Notes: generated by a model from the sequence alone, not told the origin. DNA of 64,000 nucleotides from Desulfobacteraceae bacterium (GCA_021737045.1 JAIPES010000001.1:21589-85588); one strand, 5' to 3'; positions 9,950 to 19,174 are shown, counted from the first letter of the stretch. Translations and numbers: made by a program.

Positions 9950-10840
9950 ATGAAAGCCGATGATGCCGGCGCAACCGAGAAAAAACGCAAGCGCGGCCTT
10001 GGAAAAGGCCTGGATGCGCTGTTCCCGGATATTGAAATCGGGGACCAGAACCAACAGCCGGATTATTTTCCATGTGATATCAATCGCATCTGTCCCAATC
10101 CCTTTCAGCCCCGCAGGCAGTTTCCCCGGGAAGAAATGGCCGAACTGGCCGAATCCGTCAAAATCCATGGTGTGCTTCAGCCTCTGCTGGTTCGGGAAGC
10201 CAAAAACGGCTATGAACTCATTGCCGGCGAACGCCGGCTTCGGGCAGCCAAGATGGCGGGCCTGTTTACCGTGCCGGTGGTGGTTCGGGGCATTGGCGAT
10301 CAGCAGCTGCTGGCTCTGTCCATTATTGAAAACATCCAGAGGGCTGATCTCAATGCCATGGATGAAGCTGAAGCGTATCAGCGGCTGCTTGACGAGTTTG
10401 GCTTAACCCAGGAGCAGGTGGCCGGCCAGGTGGGCAAAAGCCGCTCGGCAGTGGCCAATTTTCTGCGGTTGAACCAGCTGGCCGACACGGTCAAAGAGCA
10501 TGTGCGCACCGGGGATCTGAGCATGGGTCATGCCCGGGCCCTTCTGGGCGCGGACAATGCCTCTTTGCAGCAAACCGCCTGCCGGACAGTGGTCTCGCGC
10601 AAGCTTTCCGTCCGGGAAACCGAAAAACTGGTTGCCCGGTTAAATAGCCGGACCAGTGATCAACCGCAGCCTGCAGCTTCCAGCGAAGAAATCCATTTTG
10701 CCGGTCTTGAAGAGGACCTGGGGCGCAGGTTCGGCACCCGGGTGAAAATCAAGCGGCGAGGCAAAAAAGGCCGCGTGGAGATCGAGTTCTATGATGACAA
10801 TGATCTGGATCGGCTCCTGACTTTGCTCAAAACCGATTAG
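9950..10840 (+). CDS. parB: ParB/Spo0J-family partition protein
   Basis: KRGLGKGLDALF; NPFQPRRQF; HGVLQPLLVR; GERRLRAAK; HTH QVGKSRSAVANFLRL. Confidence 0.95.
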   Translation: MKADDAGATEKKRKRGLGKGLDALFPDIEIGDQNQQPDYFPCDINRICPNPFQPRRQFPREEMAELAESVKIHGVLQPLLVREAKNGYELIAGERRLRAAKMAGLFTVPVVVRGIGDQQLLALSIIENIQRADLNAMDEAEAYQRLLDEFGLTQEQVAGQVGKSRSAVANFLRLNQLADTVKEHVRTGDLSMGHARALLGADNASLQQTACRTVVSRKLSVRETEKLVARLNSRTSDQPQPAASSEEIHFAGLEEDLGRRFGTRVKIKRRGKKGRVEIEFYDDNDLDRLLTLLKTD

Positions 10841-10843
10841 ATC

Positions 10844-11371
10844 ATGGCCCTGCATCTGATCATAGACGGTTACAACCTGATCCGCAGGTCTGACCGATTG
10901 CGCCGCGCTGAAGACAAAAGTCTCGAACTCGGGCGCCGGGCCCTGATTGATGAACTGGCCGCTTATAAGCGGATCAAGGGCTACAAGATTACCGTGGTAT
11001 TTGACGGCGGCCAAAACAATGAGCCTTTTGAGGCCAGGTCTGCAGAAAAAGGAATACGGATCCGGTTTTCACGGTACGGGCAGACCGCGGACTCGGTGAT
11101 CGTAAATATGGCCTGCCGCGATGCGCAAAAGGCCATGGTGGTTACTGCGGATCGGGAACTGGCCGCCAAAGTGGCTGCAAAAGATGCAGTGCCCGTGGAT
11201 CCGGGTGAGTTTGAAGAAAAAATGGAAATGGCAAGACTGATGGAAATCAAGGGTACCGGCGAGGAAGACGGGGATCGCCAGGGCTGGGTGCCGACCACCC
11301 GGAAGAAAGGGCCGGCCCGGCGCCTGCCCAAAAGCCGCCGCCGGCAGCTTCGAAAGGTGAAAAAATTATAG
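10844..11371 (+). CDS. NYN/YacP-like PIN-family nuclease
   Basis: LHLIIDGYNLIRR...VVFDGG...SADSVI..-type pattern with conserved acidic residues. Confidence 0.8.
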   Translation: MALHLIIDGYNLIRRSDRLRRAEDKSLELGRRALIDELAAYKRIKGYKITVVFDGGQNNEPFEARSAEKGIRIRFSRYGQTADSVIVNMACRDAQKAMVVTADRELAAKVAAKDAVPVDPGEFEEKMEMARLMEIKGTGEEDGDRQGWVPTTRKKGPARRLPKSRRRQLRKVKKL

Positions 11372-11372
11372 A

Positions 11373-11798
11373 ATGAAAACCATTTGTGTCATAGACGGCC
11401 AGGGCGGCGGTATTGGGGCGGCCATCATCAAGCGGCTGCGGACGTTGTTTGAAGAGGACGTGGAGATTGTGGCCCTGGGCACCAATGCCATTGCCACCGC
11501 CCAGATGCTCAAGGCCCGCGCCAATCGGGGCGCATCCGGAGAAAATGCCATTGTGCAGACCGTGGCCCGCATGGATGTGCTCATCGGGCCCCTGGGCATT
11601 GTCATGGCCAATGCCATGATGGGCGAGGTAACACCGGAAATCGCCGGAGCCGTTGCATCCAGCCCGGCACGCAAGATGCTGGTGCCCCTTTCCCAGGAAA
11701 ATGTGGCGGTGGTGGGCGCATCCAGCATGCCCCTGCCCCACCTGCTGGATGTGCTCATTGCAGAGCATCTGCAGCCCTGGCTGGACGAATTCAACTGA
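11373..11798 (+). CDS. DUF3842-like protein
   Basis: MKTICVIDGQGGGIGAAIIKRL...VALGTNAIATAQMLKARANRGASGENAIV; followed by a CooT-like ORF. Confidence 0.7.
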   Translation: MKTICVIDGQGGGIGAAIIKRLRTLFEEDVEIVALGTNAIATAQMLKARANRGASGENAIVQTVARMDVLIGPLGIVMANAMMGEVTPEIAGAVASSPARKMLVPLSQENVAVVGASSMPLPHLLDVLIAEHLQPWLDEFN

Positions 11799-11817
11799 AA
11801 CAGGAGAATATTGAAAA

Positions 11818-12012
11818 ATGTGCGAAGCCAATGCATATCTGATAAAAGATCAGGAACCGGAACTGATCATGGAGGCCGTGGATACCATCGAACCTGAAGA
11901 CGGGGGGTTTAAACTGGTCAATATTTTCGGGGAGCAGAAATTCGTGCGGGCGGCCATTCATTCCCTTTCCCTGGTGGATCACAAGGTCTTTTTCAAAAAG
12001 GATGAATCCTGA
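11818..12012 (+). CDS. CooT-family small nickel-binding protein
   Basis: 64 aa MCEANAYLIKDQEPELIMEAVDTIEPEDGGFKLVNIFGEQKFVRAAIHSLSLVDHKVFFKK; Met-Cys N-terminus and length typical of CooT-like proteins. Confidence 0.75.
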   Translation: MCEANAYLIKDQEPELIMEAVDTIEPEDGGFKLVNIFGEQKFVRAAIHSLSLVDHKVFFKKDES

Positions 12013-12046
12013 ATCCGCTGCCTGGCCAACAGTCCCCGGGAGATGC

Positions 12047-13780
12047 ATGAAGATTACAATCGCAACAACGGCCGGGTTCTGCATGGGCGTGCGCCGGGCG
12101 GTGGAACTGGCCCTGGATTCCGCCAACCAGGATGGCGGGCCCATTTATACCTATGGTCCCCTGATTCACAATCCCCAGGTTTTGGTCATTCTCCGGCAAA
12201 AGCAGATCTCTGTGCTGGAAGAGATCCCGGAAACCGGCCGGGGCACGGTGATCATCCGGGCCCACGGCGTACCGCCGGAAGATAAGCATGCTTTAAAAGA
12301 TGCCGGTTTCAAGGTCATAGATGCCACCTGCCCAAGGGTCATCCGGGTCCAGTCCATTATTGCCCGGCACGCAAAGCAGGGTTTTGCCGTGATTATCGCA
12401 GGAGACCGGGAGCATCCCGAGGTGCGGGGGTTGCTTGGATATGCCGGCAGCCGGGGTCATGTGGTCAATTCCTTTGAAGAGATAGAGGCCCTGCCGGCCT
12501 TTGAAAATGCCATCATCGTTGCCCAGACCACCCAGAACACCGCGTTTTTCGAAAAGGTCAAGCAATGGGCCGGAGACAACCGGCCCCATTACCGGGTTTT
12601 TGAAACCATTTGCGACTCCACGGAAAAGCGTCAGGCAGAGGTTCAGGCTCTGGCCCGGCAGGTGGATGCCGTGGTTGTGGTGGGCGGCTATAACTCCGGC
12701 AATACCCGGCGGCTGGCCGATATCGCGGGCCGGTCCGGAAAAAAGGCCTTTCATGTGGAAACCGCAGAGGAGCTTCCGGTCGGAGAGTTGGCGGAATGCC
12801 GGAGCATCGGCATTACCGCCGGTGCATCAACGCCCAACTGGACCATGCGCCAGGTCGTGCAGCACATGGATCGGCGGCTGACCGGAAAAGGTGGCCGATG
12901 CAGGCGATTTGTGCATATGCTGATGCGGTGCCTGATGCTTTCCAACCTGTATCTTGCCGTGGGGGCCGCGGGTCTGGCCGCAGCAGGCGCCTGGCTGCAG
13001 GGTGTGCCTTTAAAGCCCCATTATCTGGGTGTTGCGGCATTATACACCCTTTCCATGCATACCCTGCACCATATGCTCGACCGGATGGCAGACCGGTACA
13101 ATGACCCGGACCGGGCGCGGTTTTACCAGGAAAACCGGTATGCCCTGACAACCCTGGCCGGTGCCGCCGGTCTCGGGGGTCTGGGTGTGGCCTGGGCAAT
13201 GGGGCCGTTGTTTTTCTGGCTGCTGCTGTGCATGAGCCTGCTCGGGGTGGTCTATAACCTGGAAATCGAGGGAAAAGGGCCGGGTGTGGAGAAAATTTCT
13301 GTTTTTAAGCGCATCCCCGGCTCCAAGACAGTGCTGGTGACCCTGGCCTGGGGGATGGCCGCGGCCCTGTTTCCGGCACTGGACGCCCAGGGCTACTTTA
13401 CTCCGGCCAGTATTGCGGCATTTGTCTGGATTTCCGCCCTGGTGTTTGTGCGAACAGCGTTTTTTGACATCAGTGACATGCAGGGAAGCCGGATTGTGGG
13501 CCGGGAAACCATTCCCATCATTCTGGGCGAGCGGCGGACCCTTTTGCTGCTCAAAGGCGTTCTGGCGTTTCTGATTGTGCTGCCGCCCCTGGCTGCGGCT
13601 GCAGGGGTTCTGCCCTTTTTATCGTCCGTGTTGAGCCTTTGCCCGGCAGCCATGCTCGCATTTTTGGTGAACCATGAGCGCAACGGGCATTTTCCGGGCG
13701 TGTTCCAGGGGTTTATAATGGAAAGCCATTTTGTGTTTGCAGGCCTTCTGGCCTTTATCTGCACAGCCCTGGCCGGATAA
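12047..13780 (+). CDS. ispH: IspH (HMBPP reductase) fused to a UbiA-like prenyltransferase domain
   Basis: IspH motifs GFCMGVRRAVE, IDATCPRV, ICDSTEKRQAEV, GITAGASTPNWT in the N-terminal ~285 aa; multi-TM C-terminus with UbiA-like Asp motifs (LDRMADRYNDPDR; FFDISDMQGSRIVGRETIPIILGERRT). No stop between. Confidence 0.88.
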   Translation: MKITIATTAGFCMGVRRAVELALDSANQDGGPIYTYGPLIHNPQVLVILRQKQISVLEEIPETGRGTVIIRAHGVPPEDKHALKDAGFKVIDATCPRVIRVQSIIARHAKQGFAVIIAGDREHPEVRGLLGYAGSRGHVVNSFEEIEALPAFENAIIVAQTTQNTAFFEKVKQWAGDNRPHYRVFETICDSTEKRQAEVQALARQVDAVVVVGGYNSGNTRRLADIAGRSGKKAFHVETAEELPVGELAECRSIGITAGASTPNWTMRQVVQHMDRRLTGKGGRCRRFVHMLMRCLMLSNLYLAVGAAGLAAAGAWLQGVPLKPHYLGVAALYTLSMHTLHHMLDRMADRYNDPDRARFYQENRYALTTLAGAAGLGGLGVAWAMGPLFFWLLLCMSLLGVVYNLEIEGKGPGVEKISVFKRIPGSKTVLVTLAWGMAAALFPALDAQGYFTPASIAAFVWISALVFVRTAFFDISDMQGSRIVGRETIPIILGERRTLLLLKGVLAFLIVLPPLAAAAGVLPFLSSVLSLCPAAMLAFLVNHERNGHFPGVFQGFIMESHFVFAGLLAFICTALAG

Positions 13781-13824
13781 ACATTCGCAAATCAACCCGG
13801 CCGGGAAGAATCCGGGCAAAAGAC

Positions 13825-14112
13825 ATGGATGAATTTGTTGAAATTCCGATAACCGGGGAACTGGATCTGCACACGTTCAGGCCTTCGGAAGTCGGCGACT
13901 TAATCGATGATTATCTGGAGGCGTGCCTGGAAAAAGACATTACCGTGGTGCGCATCATTCACGGAAAAGGCACCGGGAAACTCCGGCAGCGGGTGCATGC
14001 GGCACTCAAGCGCCACCGCCTGGTGGCCCGTTTTGAACTGGCCTTCCCGGATTCCGGCGGCTGGGGCGCCACCCGGGTGTGGCTCAAGTCCCCGCACGCC
14101 GGTGAAGCCTGA
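13825..14112 (+). CDS. Smr-domain protein
   Basis: ELDLHTF...LIDDYLEACLEKDITVVRIIHGKGTGKLRQRVHAALKRH Smr signature. Confidence 0.88.
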   Translation: MDEFVEIPITGELDLHTFRPSEVGDLIDDYLEACLEKDITVVRIIHGKGTGKLRQRVHAALKRHRLVARFELAFPDSGGWGATRVWLKSPHAGEA

Positions 14113-14121
14113 CAGGCATTG

Positions 14122-15321
14122 ATGGAAAAATTTCCCAGAAAAGTTTTTGCCACCCTTTTTTTTGCTATTTTTGTATCGGTTACAGGGGTGGGCATCGTGG
14201 TGCCTCTTTTGCCGGTATATGCTCATGAGATTGGCGCCAGCGGTTTTTCCATCGCCCTGATTTTCGGCGGTTTTTCCCTTTCGCGCACGTTTTTTCTTCC
14301 CTGGTTCGGCCGGCTTTCTGATGCGCACGGCAGAAAACCCTTCCTGGTAATGGGGCTGTTTTCCTATTTTGTTATTTCCGTTGCATTTGTCCTGGCCCAT
14401 CAAATTCACAGCCTGATTGCCATCCGGCTCATCCAGGGGGTGGCCTCGGCAATGATCATGCCCGTGGCCCAGGCGTATGTGGGGGATATCACCCCGGAGG
14501 GAAAAGAGGGCATCACCATGGGCGGATTTAACATGTCCGTTTTTGCTGGCCTGAGCATTGGCCCTCTCATGGGCGGAGTGATCCAGGATGTCTTTGGTTT
14601 GAACATGGCCTTTGCCTGCATGGGCGGCCTGGCGTTTTTTGGTTTTTGCCTGGCTGCGGTTCTTCTTCCCCCGGCGGCCGCAGAGCGCATTTATTCCGTG
14701 GGCCGGACCCCGGTAAAATGGGGCCTGCTTTTGCGCGACCGAATGCTGGTTGCCCTGTTTTCCTTCCGAATGGTCTATACCACCTGCATCGGCATTATCT
14801 GGGGGTTTTTGCCTGTGTATGCAAATGATGCCTTTGCGCTATCAAGTTCAGCGGTTGGGGTTTTGGTGATGCTGGGGGTTTCTGTGAGCGGATTGATTCA
14901 CATCCCCATGGGAATGCTGGCAGACCGGTGCGACAAGCGCCTTATGGTGGTGGCCGGCGGAATTGCCGTGATTGTGGCAATGCTGTTGATGGGTGCGGCC
15001 GGGGGTTTTTCCGGGCTGTTTGCGGCAAATGTAGTATTTGGAATCGGCGGCGGCATTGCCATGCCCGCAGTCATGGCTTTGGCCGTGATCCGGGGCCAGA
15101 AGATCGAGGCCATGGGGTCGGTGATGTCGATGATTACCGTGGCCCACAGTCTGGGCATGCTCATGGGATCGATTTTTGCCGGGTTGGTTATGGATTGGTT
15201 TGAACTCAGGTATGCATTTTTTCTGGGCATCCTGATTATGGCTGCGGGCACGGTTCAGTTTTTTGCCGGCACCCGGCATTCAGACGCAGCCGCCAGGCAC
15301 GCACAGGAAAAAACATCTTAA
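14122..15321 (+). CDS. MFS transporter
   Basis: 12-TM-like hydrophobic pattern, GRLSDAHGRKPFLVMG loop 2-3 motif. Confidence 0.88.
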   Translation: MEKFPRKVFATLFFAIFVSVTGVGIVVPLLPVYAHEIGASGFSIALIFGGFSLSRTFFLPWFGRLSDAHGRKPFLVMGLFSYFVISVAFVLAHQIHSLIAIRLIQGVASAMIMPVAQAYVGDITPEGKEGITMGGFNMSVFAGLSIGPLMGGVIQDVFGLNMAFACMGGLAFFGFCLAAVLLPPAAAERIYSVGRTPVKWGLLLRDRMLVALFSFRMVYTTCIGIIWGFLPVYANDAFALSSSAVGVLVMLGVSVSGLIHIPMGMLADRCDKRLMVVAGGIAVIVAMLLMGAAGGFSGLFAANVVFGIGGGIAMPAVMALAVIRGQKIEAMGSVMSMITVAHSLGMLMGSIFAGLVMDWFELRYAFFLGILIMAAGTVQFFAGTRHSDAAARHAQEKTS

Positions 15322-15372
15322 AAGGTTTTTACCGTGTCCGATGTTTGTCAGGAAGGAAGCCCTGGGGCCGGG
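15320..15372 (+). repeat. Interspersed repeat family C, copy 2 (diverged)
   Basis: AAAAGGTTTTTACCGTGTCCGATGTTTGTCAGGAAGGAAGCCCTGGGGCCGGG. Confidence 0.65.
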
Positions 15373-15554
15373 CATGAAAACAACGCTTTTTAAGATTTGA
15401 ATGTGTTCCTCCCGACTCCCTTGGTGTGAAAGTTTGCACACAGCCGGCATCATGCGAAAATTATAGAACCAAGTACGAACAGCGACTTTTTTGAAGTTAG
15501 AAGAAGGCCTTTTCATGTGGCCGGGGCGGAAAAACAGCACCAAAGAGGGAGTTT

Positions 15555-16220
15555 ATGGAGCCTGACGGCAAATATGCCGTGATAACCGGCGATTTTATAG
15601 GGTTTTCGGGTATGGATGCCCGGGTGCGCCGGTCCATGCCCGGGCTTATGGACAAAGCCGGCAAGGCTTTTTGCTGTCTGATGCCCGGGGTGATGCCCTA
15701 TGCCATCTCCGTGTTCCGGGGCGACAGCTGGCAGGCGTTGTTTTCCGATCCGTCCTGCGCTTTGCGGGCGGCGGTGTTTATCCGGGCTTATATCCGGGCC
15801 TTTGGCGGCCATCCGGGTTTTGACACCCGCATGGCCATTGGCATCGGAGAAGTGGATTACGTTCCTGAAAAACAGGTGACAGCCGGAGACGGCACGGCTT
15901 TCCGGCGTTCGGGAAAGATGCTGAGAAAAATGGGTTCGCCCCGGGCCGGGAATCTTCGCTACGCTTTTGACAATGTCCCGTTTGAAGCCGTCATTGATGC
16001 CCTGGTGCGCGCCACCGGGGCCCTTATGGAAACCTGGCGGCCGCTTCAGGCCAGGGCGGTCATCAGCCGCCTGGAGGGCTTAAAGATTGCCCAAATCGCG
16101 GATGATTGGCCCGGGCCGGTTTCACCCCAGGCCGTGTCCCGGCACCTGAAAAAAGCCCGCTGGAATGCAATCCGCCACGCCATTTCGGTGTTTGAGCAAA
16201 TTCATAAAGAAACCATATGA
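15555..16220 (+). CDS. SatD-like protein with C-terminal HTH
   Basis: YAVITGDFIGFSGMD...FRGDSWQALFSDPSCALRAAVFIRAYIRA...MAIGIGEVDYV; C-terminus IAQIADDWPGPVSPQAVSRHLKKARW looks like an HTH. Confidence 0.55.
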   Translation: MEPDGKYAVITGDFIGFSGMDARVRRSMPGLMDKAGKAFCCLMPGVMPYAISVFRGDSWQALFSDPSCALRAAVFIRAYIRAFGGHPGFDTRMAIGIGEVDYVPEKQVTAGDGTAFRRSGKMLRKMGSPRAGNLRYAFDNVPFEAVIDALVRATGALMETWRPLQARAVISRLEGLKIAQIADDWPGPVSPQAVSRHLKKARWNAIRHAISVFEQIHKETI

Positions 16221-16254
16221 AGTTTAATTTTTATACTAAATCTTATGTGATTTA

Positions 16255-16300
16255 ATTTTTACGGCGCCATCTGAAATCAGACTTTTTACGGTGCTATCAA
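16255..16300 (+). repeat. Partial copy of the TTTTTACGGYGCCATC MITE-like family
   Basis: TTTTTACGGCGCCATCTGAAATCAGACTTTTTACGGTGCTATCAA, matching the flanks of 25477..25631 and 46780..46934. Confidence 0.75.
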
Positions 16301-16344
16301 TTTTGCCTGGCTTCAAAACCTGCTGCAAAAAAACATTTTCACGG

Positions 16345-16450
16345 GTTTTCGCACGCGGGGCGGTCGGGGAACGGTTTGCTCCCTGCTGACCGCTTGCGCG
16401 CTCAATGCGACTCGCAAACCGTCCCCCGCCCGCCCCGCGTGGCCGGCCAC
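16345..16450 (+). repeat. Conserved-core/variable-arm hairpin, copy 1
   Basis: TTTTCGC-[CACGCGGGGCGGTCGGGGAAC]-GGTTTGCTCCCTGCTGACCGCTTGCGCGCTCAATGCGACTCGCAAACC-[GTCCCCCGCCCGCCCCGCGTG]-GCC; arms complementary. Confidence 0.9.
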
Positions 16451-16604
16451 AGGTCTTTGATGGGTAGGGCAAAAACAAGTGATGGGTATCCGTGGGGTAT
16501 CTCGGTGAACTCCGGTCCGGGTGCGGCAGCCGGGCCTGCACCCCACCGGGGACCACGCGAAAAACGCGAGGAATGCATAGAAATGCCAAGGTGCTCGGGC
16601 TGGC

Positions 16605-18419
16605 TCAGGATTTTCTTTTTCGGCTTACAGGGGTCATGACAACGCGGAATCCCAGGTAATTACCCTTGAAATCCGCATTCACGCTGGCCCTGTAGGAGCA
16701 GCGCAGTTCGCTGGCAAAGTTGCACCAGCTGCCGCCCCGGATCACCCGGCGGGGACCGTCAGCGGAATGCACGGGGTTTTTGTAGCCGTGGCGGCGGTAT
16801 GCCTCTTCATGGTAAGTGTCTTCGCACCACTCATAGATGTTTCCGGCCATGTCGTGCAAATCCAGGTCATTGGGATCCAGGCCCCCCACCGGATGGGTCC
16901 GCATGCCGCTGTTGGCCGAATACCACGCGATCTTGTCCAAAGGCTTGTTTCCCGGGTATTTTTCCTGGCGGCCGGCACTTCTGCAGGCGTATTCCCACTC
17001 GGCTTCCGTGGGCAGGCGGAAATGATACCGCCCCTTGTTCATGGCGGCGAGTTTCTGGATAAAATCCCGGGCGTCATGCCAGGAGACCTGCTCCACGGGA
17101 TGAAGACCGCTTTGCTTGAACCAGGCCGGGTTTTTGCCGCGGACCTTCTGCCATAGGGTGCCCGAGGCCACCTTTTTCCACTGTTCCTGGGTGACCGTGT
17201 ATTTGGCCAGCCAGAATCCGTCGATAAACACCTCGTGCACAGGCATTTCATCGCGGTTGCCCTCGCCGTCCCAGGTTCCGCACCCCATCTGAAAAACTCC
17301 GGTGGGAACCCAGGTAAAAACCATTCCGATGGTGGGCTCCACCCAGTTGTCCCCTGGCTGGTGCGGGCCGGATGCAGCAGGCAGCAGGCGGGGCTTGTCT
17401 TTGGAGGCCTGCCGTTCTGACCCGGTTTTTGATCGGGATTCAGGCCCGGATGCCGGGGCGGCAGAAGAAATCTGCTCTGCAATACCTGTCACGGCGGGCC
17501 CGGGCGTTTCAGGGTCTGCAATTTTGTTGGCGCCGCCTGTGCCGGTTTCCGCAAAAGAAGCACTGCCCCGCAGATAACCAAGGATGGCTTCAAAATCCCG
17601 GGGACGGTCCTGGGGGCGGAAGTTCAGACACTGGCTGATTAAAATCTGGATACCAAAGGGCAGGTCCGGGCGGGTAAATTCCAGGTCATGTTCCTTGATC
17701 CGCCGAAGCCTTTCACTGAAGGTTTCCTGTTCATACGGAAGCGCACCGGCCCAGATGAAATAGCTGACAAACCCGTAGGAAAACACCAGGCTGGAGATGC
17801 CCGCCTGGCTGCTGTGGGCCAGGAGCTCCGGGGCCGACCAGTTGGGGGTGAACTGAGCGCTGGAGGAAACCGAGGTGCTGCTGATGCGCTCCAGTCCCCC
17901 GAGATCCCCGATAATTAACCGGTTGTGCTGGTTGATCAGCAGGTTTGAGGGTTTGAGATCCTTGACGATAAATGATTCACTGGTTCTGTCGGAAAGCCGG
18001 TTTAAGATTTCAGCCAGTTCCAGCATGAGCTTTTCCGCATCTTCCGGGGGCAGGGGAAAATGGTCCAGAACCCGATCGAGCAGGTTATACGGACAGAATT
18101 CCATCAAGATCACCAAATATGCCCTGGCCTCCTGTTTGGACACCTGTTTGTCCACCAGGTGAAAATCATAGATCTCAATGACGCCTTCGCCCTTGATCTT
18201 GTGGTAATATTCCTGGATGGCATAAAAATCATGGGAAATTTTGGAGTCCAGGTCCCCCGGGGTGCGGTGGGACAGGGAACGCTCCACCATGATGGGCACC
18301 ACCTTGACCGCCCGCTCCTTGAGATTGTCCTTTACATGGTAGACCACTCCGTACACACCGGATCCGATTTTCCGGACAACCTCGTAGGTGGGAAGGCATT
18401 TTTTAATGATGTCCTTCAA
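16605..18419 (-). CDS. Ser/Thr protein kinase fused to a C-terminal FGE-sulfatase (SUMF1-like) domain
   Basis: IGSGVYGVVYHV G-loop, AVKVVPI, VKDLKPSNLL, DLG; C-terminal FQMG...LPTEAEWEYACR...DMAGNIYEWCED...RVIRGGSWCNF...LGFRVV. Confidence 0.88.
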   Translation of the reverse strand: MKDIIKKCLPTYEVVRKIGSGVYGVVYHVKDNLKERAVKVVPIMVERSLSHRTPGDLDSKISHDFYAIQEYYHKIKGEGVIEIYDFHLVDKQVSKQEARAYLVILMEFCPYNLLDRVLDHFPLPPEDAEKLMLELAEILNRLSDRTSESFIVKDLKPSNLLINQHNRLIIGDLGGLERISSTSVSSSAQFTPNWSAPELLAHSSQAGISSLVFSYGFVSYFIWAGALPYEQETFSERLRRIKEHDLEFTRPDLPFGIQILISQCLNFRPQDRPRDFEAILGYLRGSASFAETGTGGANKIADPETPGPAVTGIAEQISSAAPASGPESRSKTGSERQASKDKPRLLPAASGPHQPGDNWVEPTIGMVFTWVPTGVFQMGCGTWDGEGNRDEMPVHEVFIDGFWLAKYTVTQEQWKKVASGTLWQKVRGKNPAWFKQSGLHPVEQVSWHDARDFIQKLAAMNKGRYHFRLPTEAEWEYACRSAGRQEKYPGNKPLDKIAWYSANSGMRTHPVGGLDPNDLDLHDMAGNIYEWCEDTYHEEAYRRHGYKNPVHSADGPRRVIRGGSWCNFASELRCSYRASVNADFKGNYLGFRVVMTPVSRKRKS

Positions 18420-18421
18420 TT

Positions 18422-19174
18422 TTATTCCTCGATCCGGGCAATAATGAAACTGGTATTGTCGGTCAGTCCTTTCCTTCTGGCGGCGTTTGCCAGCCTGGCA
18501 CCGTTTTTTATCGGTTCACGGCCAAGTAGCTCATGAATTTTGGAATCCGGAAAAATATCCGTGAGTCCGTCAGAACAGATCAGGTAGGTGGCTGAACCAT
18601 TGACGGGATGCAGGTCTGTATAAATTTTGCGCTGGGGCCACACCTGGGAAAATACCGGTCCGATCCCGAATTCGATTAAATGTTTGTAAGGATGGGTGGC
18701 GGCTTTTTCCGCATTGACCATTTTCTGGTCCACCAGGTCCTGGACCAGGGAATGATCATGAGAGACGTATTCGATAAAATCCGAATGGAAGCGGTAAACC
18801 CGGCTGTCTCCGGCATTAAAGACAATGGCTGTCATCCCGTCGCAAAGCAGCCCGGCAATAGTGGTGCCGCAGTGCAGCGGCAGATCTTTTTCGGCCCGGG
18901 CCTGAATGGAGTTTAAGGCATCGCGCACTGCCTGCCGGGAGATACCGTTGGTCCAGTTATAGCTTTCAATCTGTCTGCAGGTAAACTGGCTGGCTTCCGC
19001 CCCGCCCTGGTGACCCCCCATGCCGTCGCAGACAGCGAGCAGCAAAGTGTCTGTGGAAAAACTGTGTCTGCGGCTCAAAAGATCGGCCTGAAACAAACTC
19101 TGTCCGTCGACTATGCAGTCCTCCTGCCGGTGGCGGGGTCCGATCATCATGGCTGAAAATATCTGGCATTGCAT
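18422..19174 (-). CDS. PP2C-type protein phosphatase
   Basis: LLAVCDGMGGHQGG, GDSRVYRF, SHDHSLVQDLVDQ, LICSDGLTDIF. Confidence 0.92.
   Translation of the reverse strand: MQCQIFSAMMIGPRHRQEDCIVDGQSLFQADLLSRRHSFSTDTLLLAVCDGMGGHQGGAEASQFTCRQIESYNWTNGISRQAVRDALNSIQARAEKDLPLHCGTTIAGLLCDGMTAIVFNAGDSRVYRFHSDFIEYVSHDHSLVQDLVDQKMVNAEKAATHPYKHLIEFGIGPVFSQVWPQRKIYTDLHPVNGSATYLICSDGLTDIFPDSKIHELLGREPIKNGARLANAARRKGLTDNTSFIIARIEE

Noticed and set aside
9124-10840. parS site near parAB
   Set aside because: No match to TGTTTCACGTGAAACA was seen around parAB, and no oriC-type genes (gidAB, dnaA) are nearby.
16605-16800. Possible diversity-generating retroelement variable region in the FGE-like C-terminus (RVIRGGSWCNFASELRCSYRASVNADFKGNYLGFRVV)
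   Set aside because: The fold and motif are DGR-like, but I see no reverse transcriptase, no template repeat and no enrichment of AAY codons in the window.
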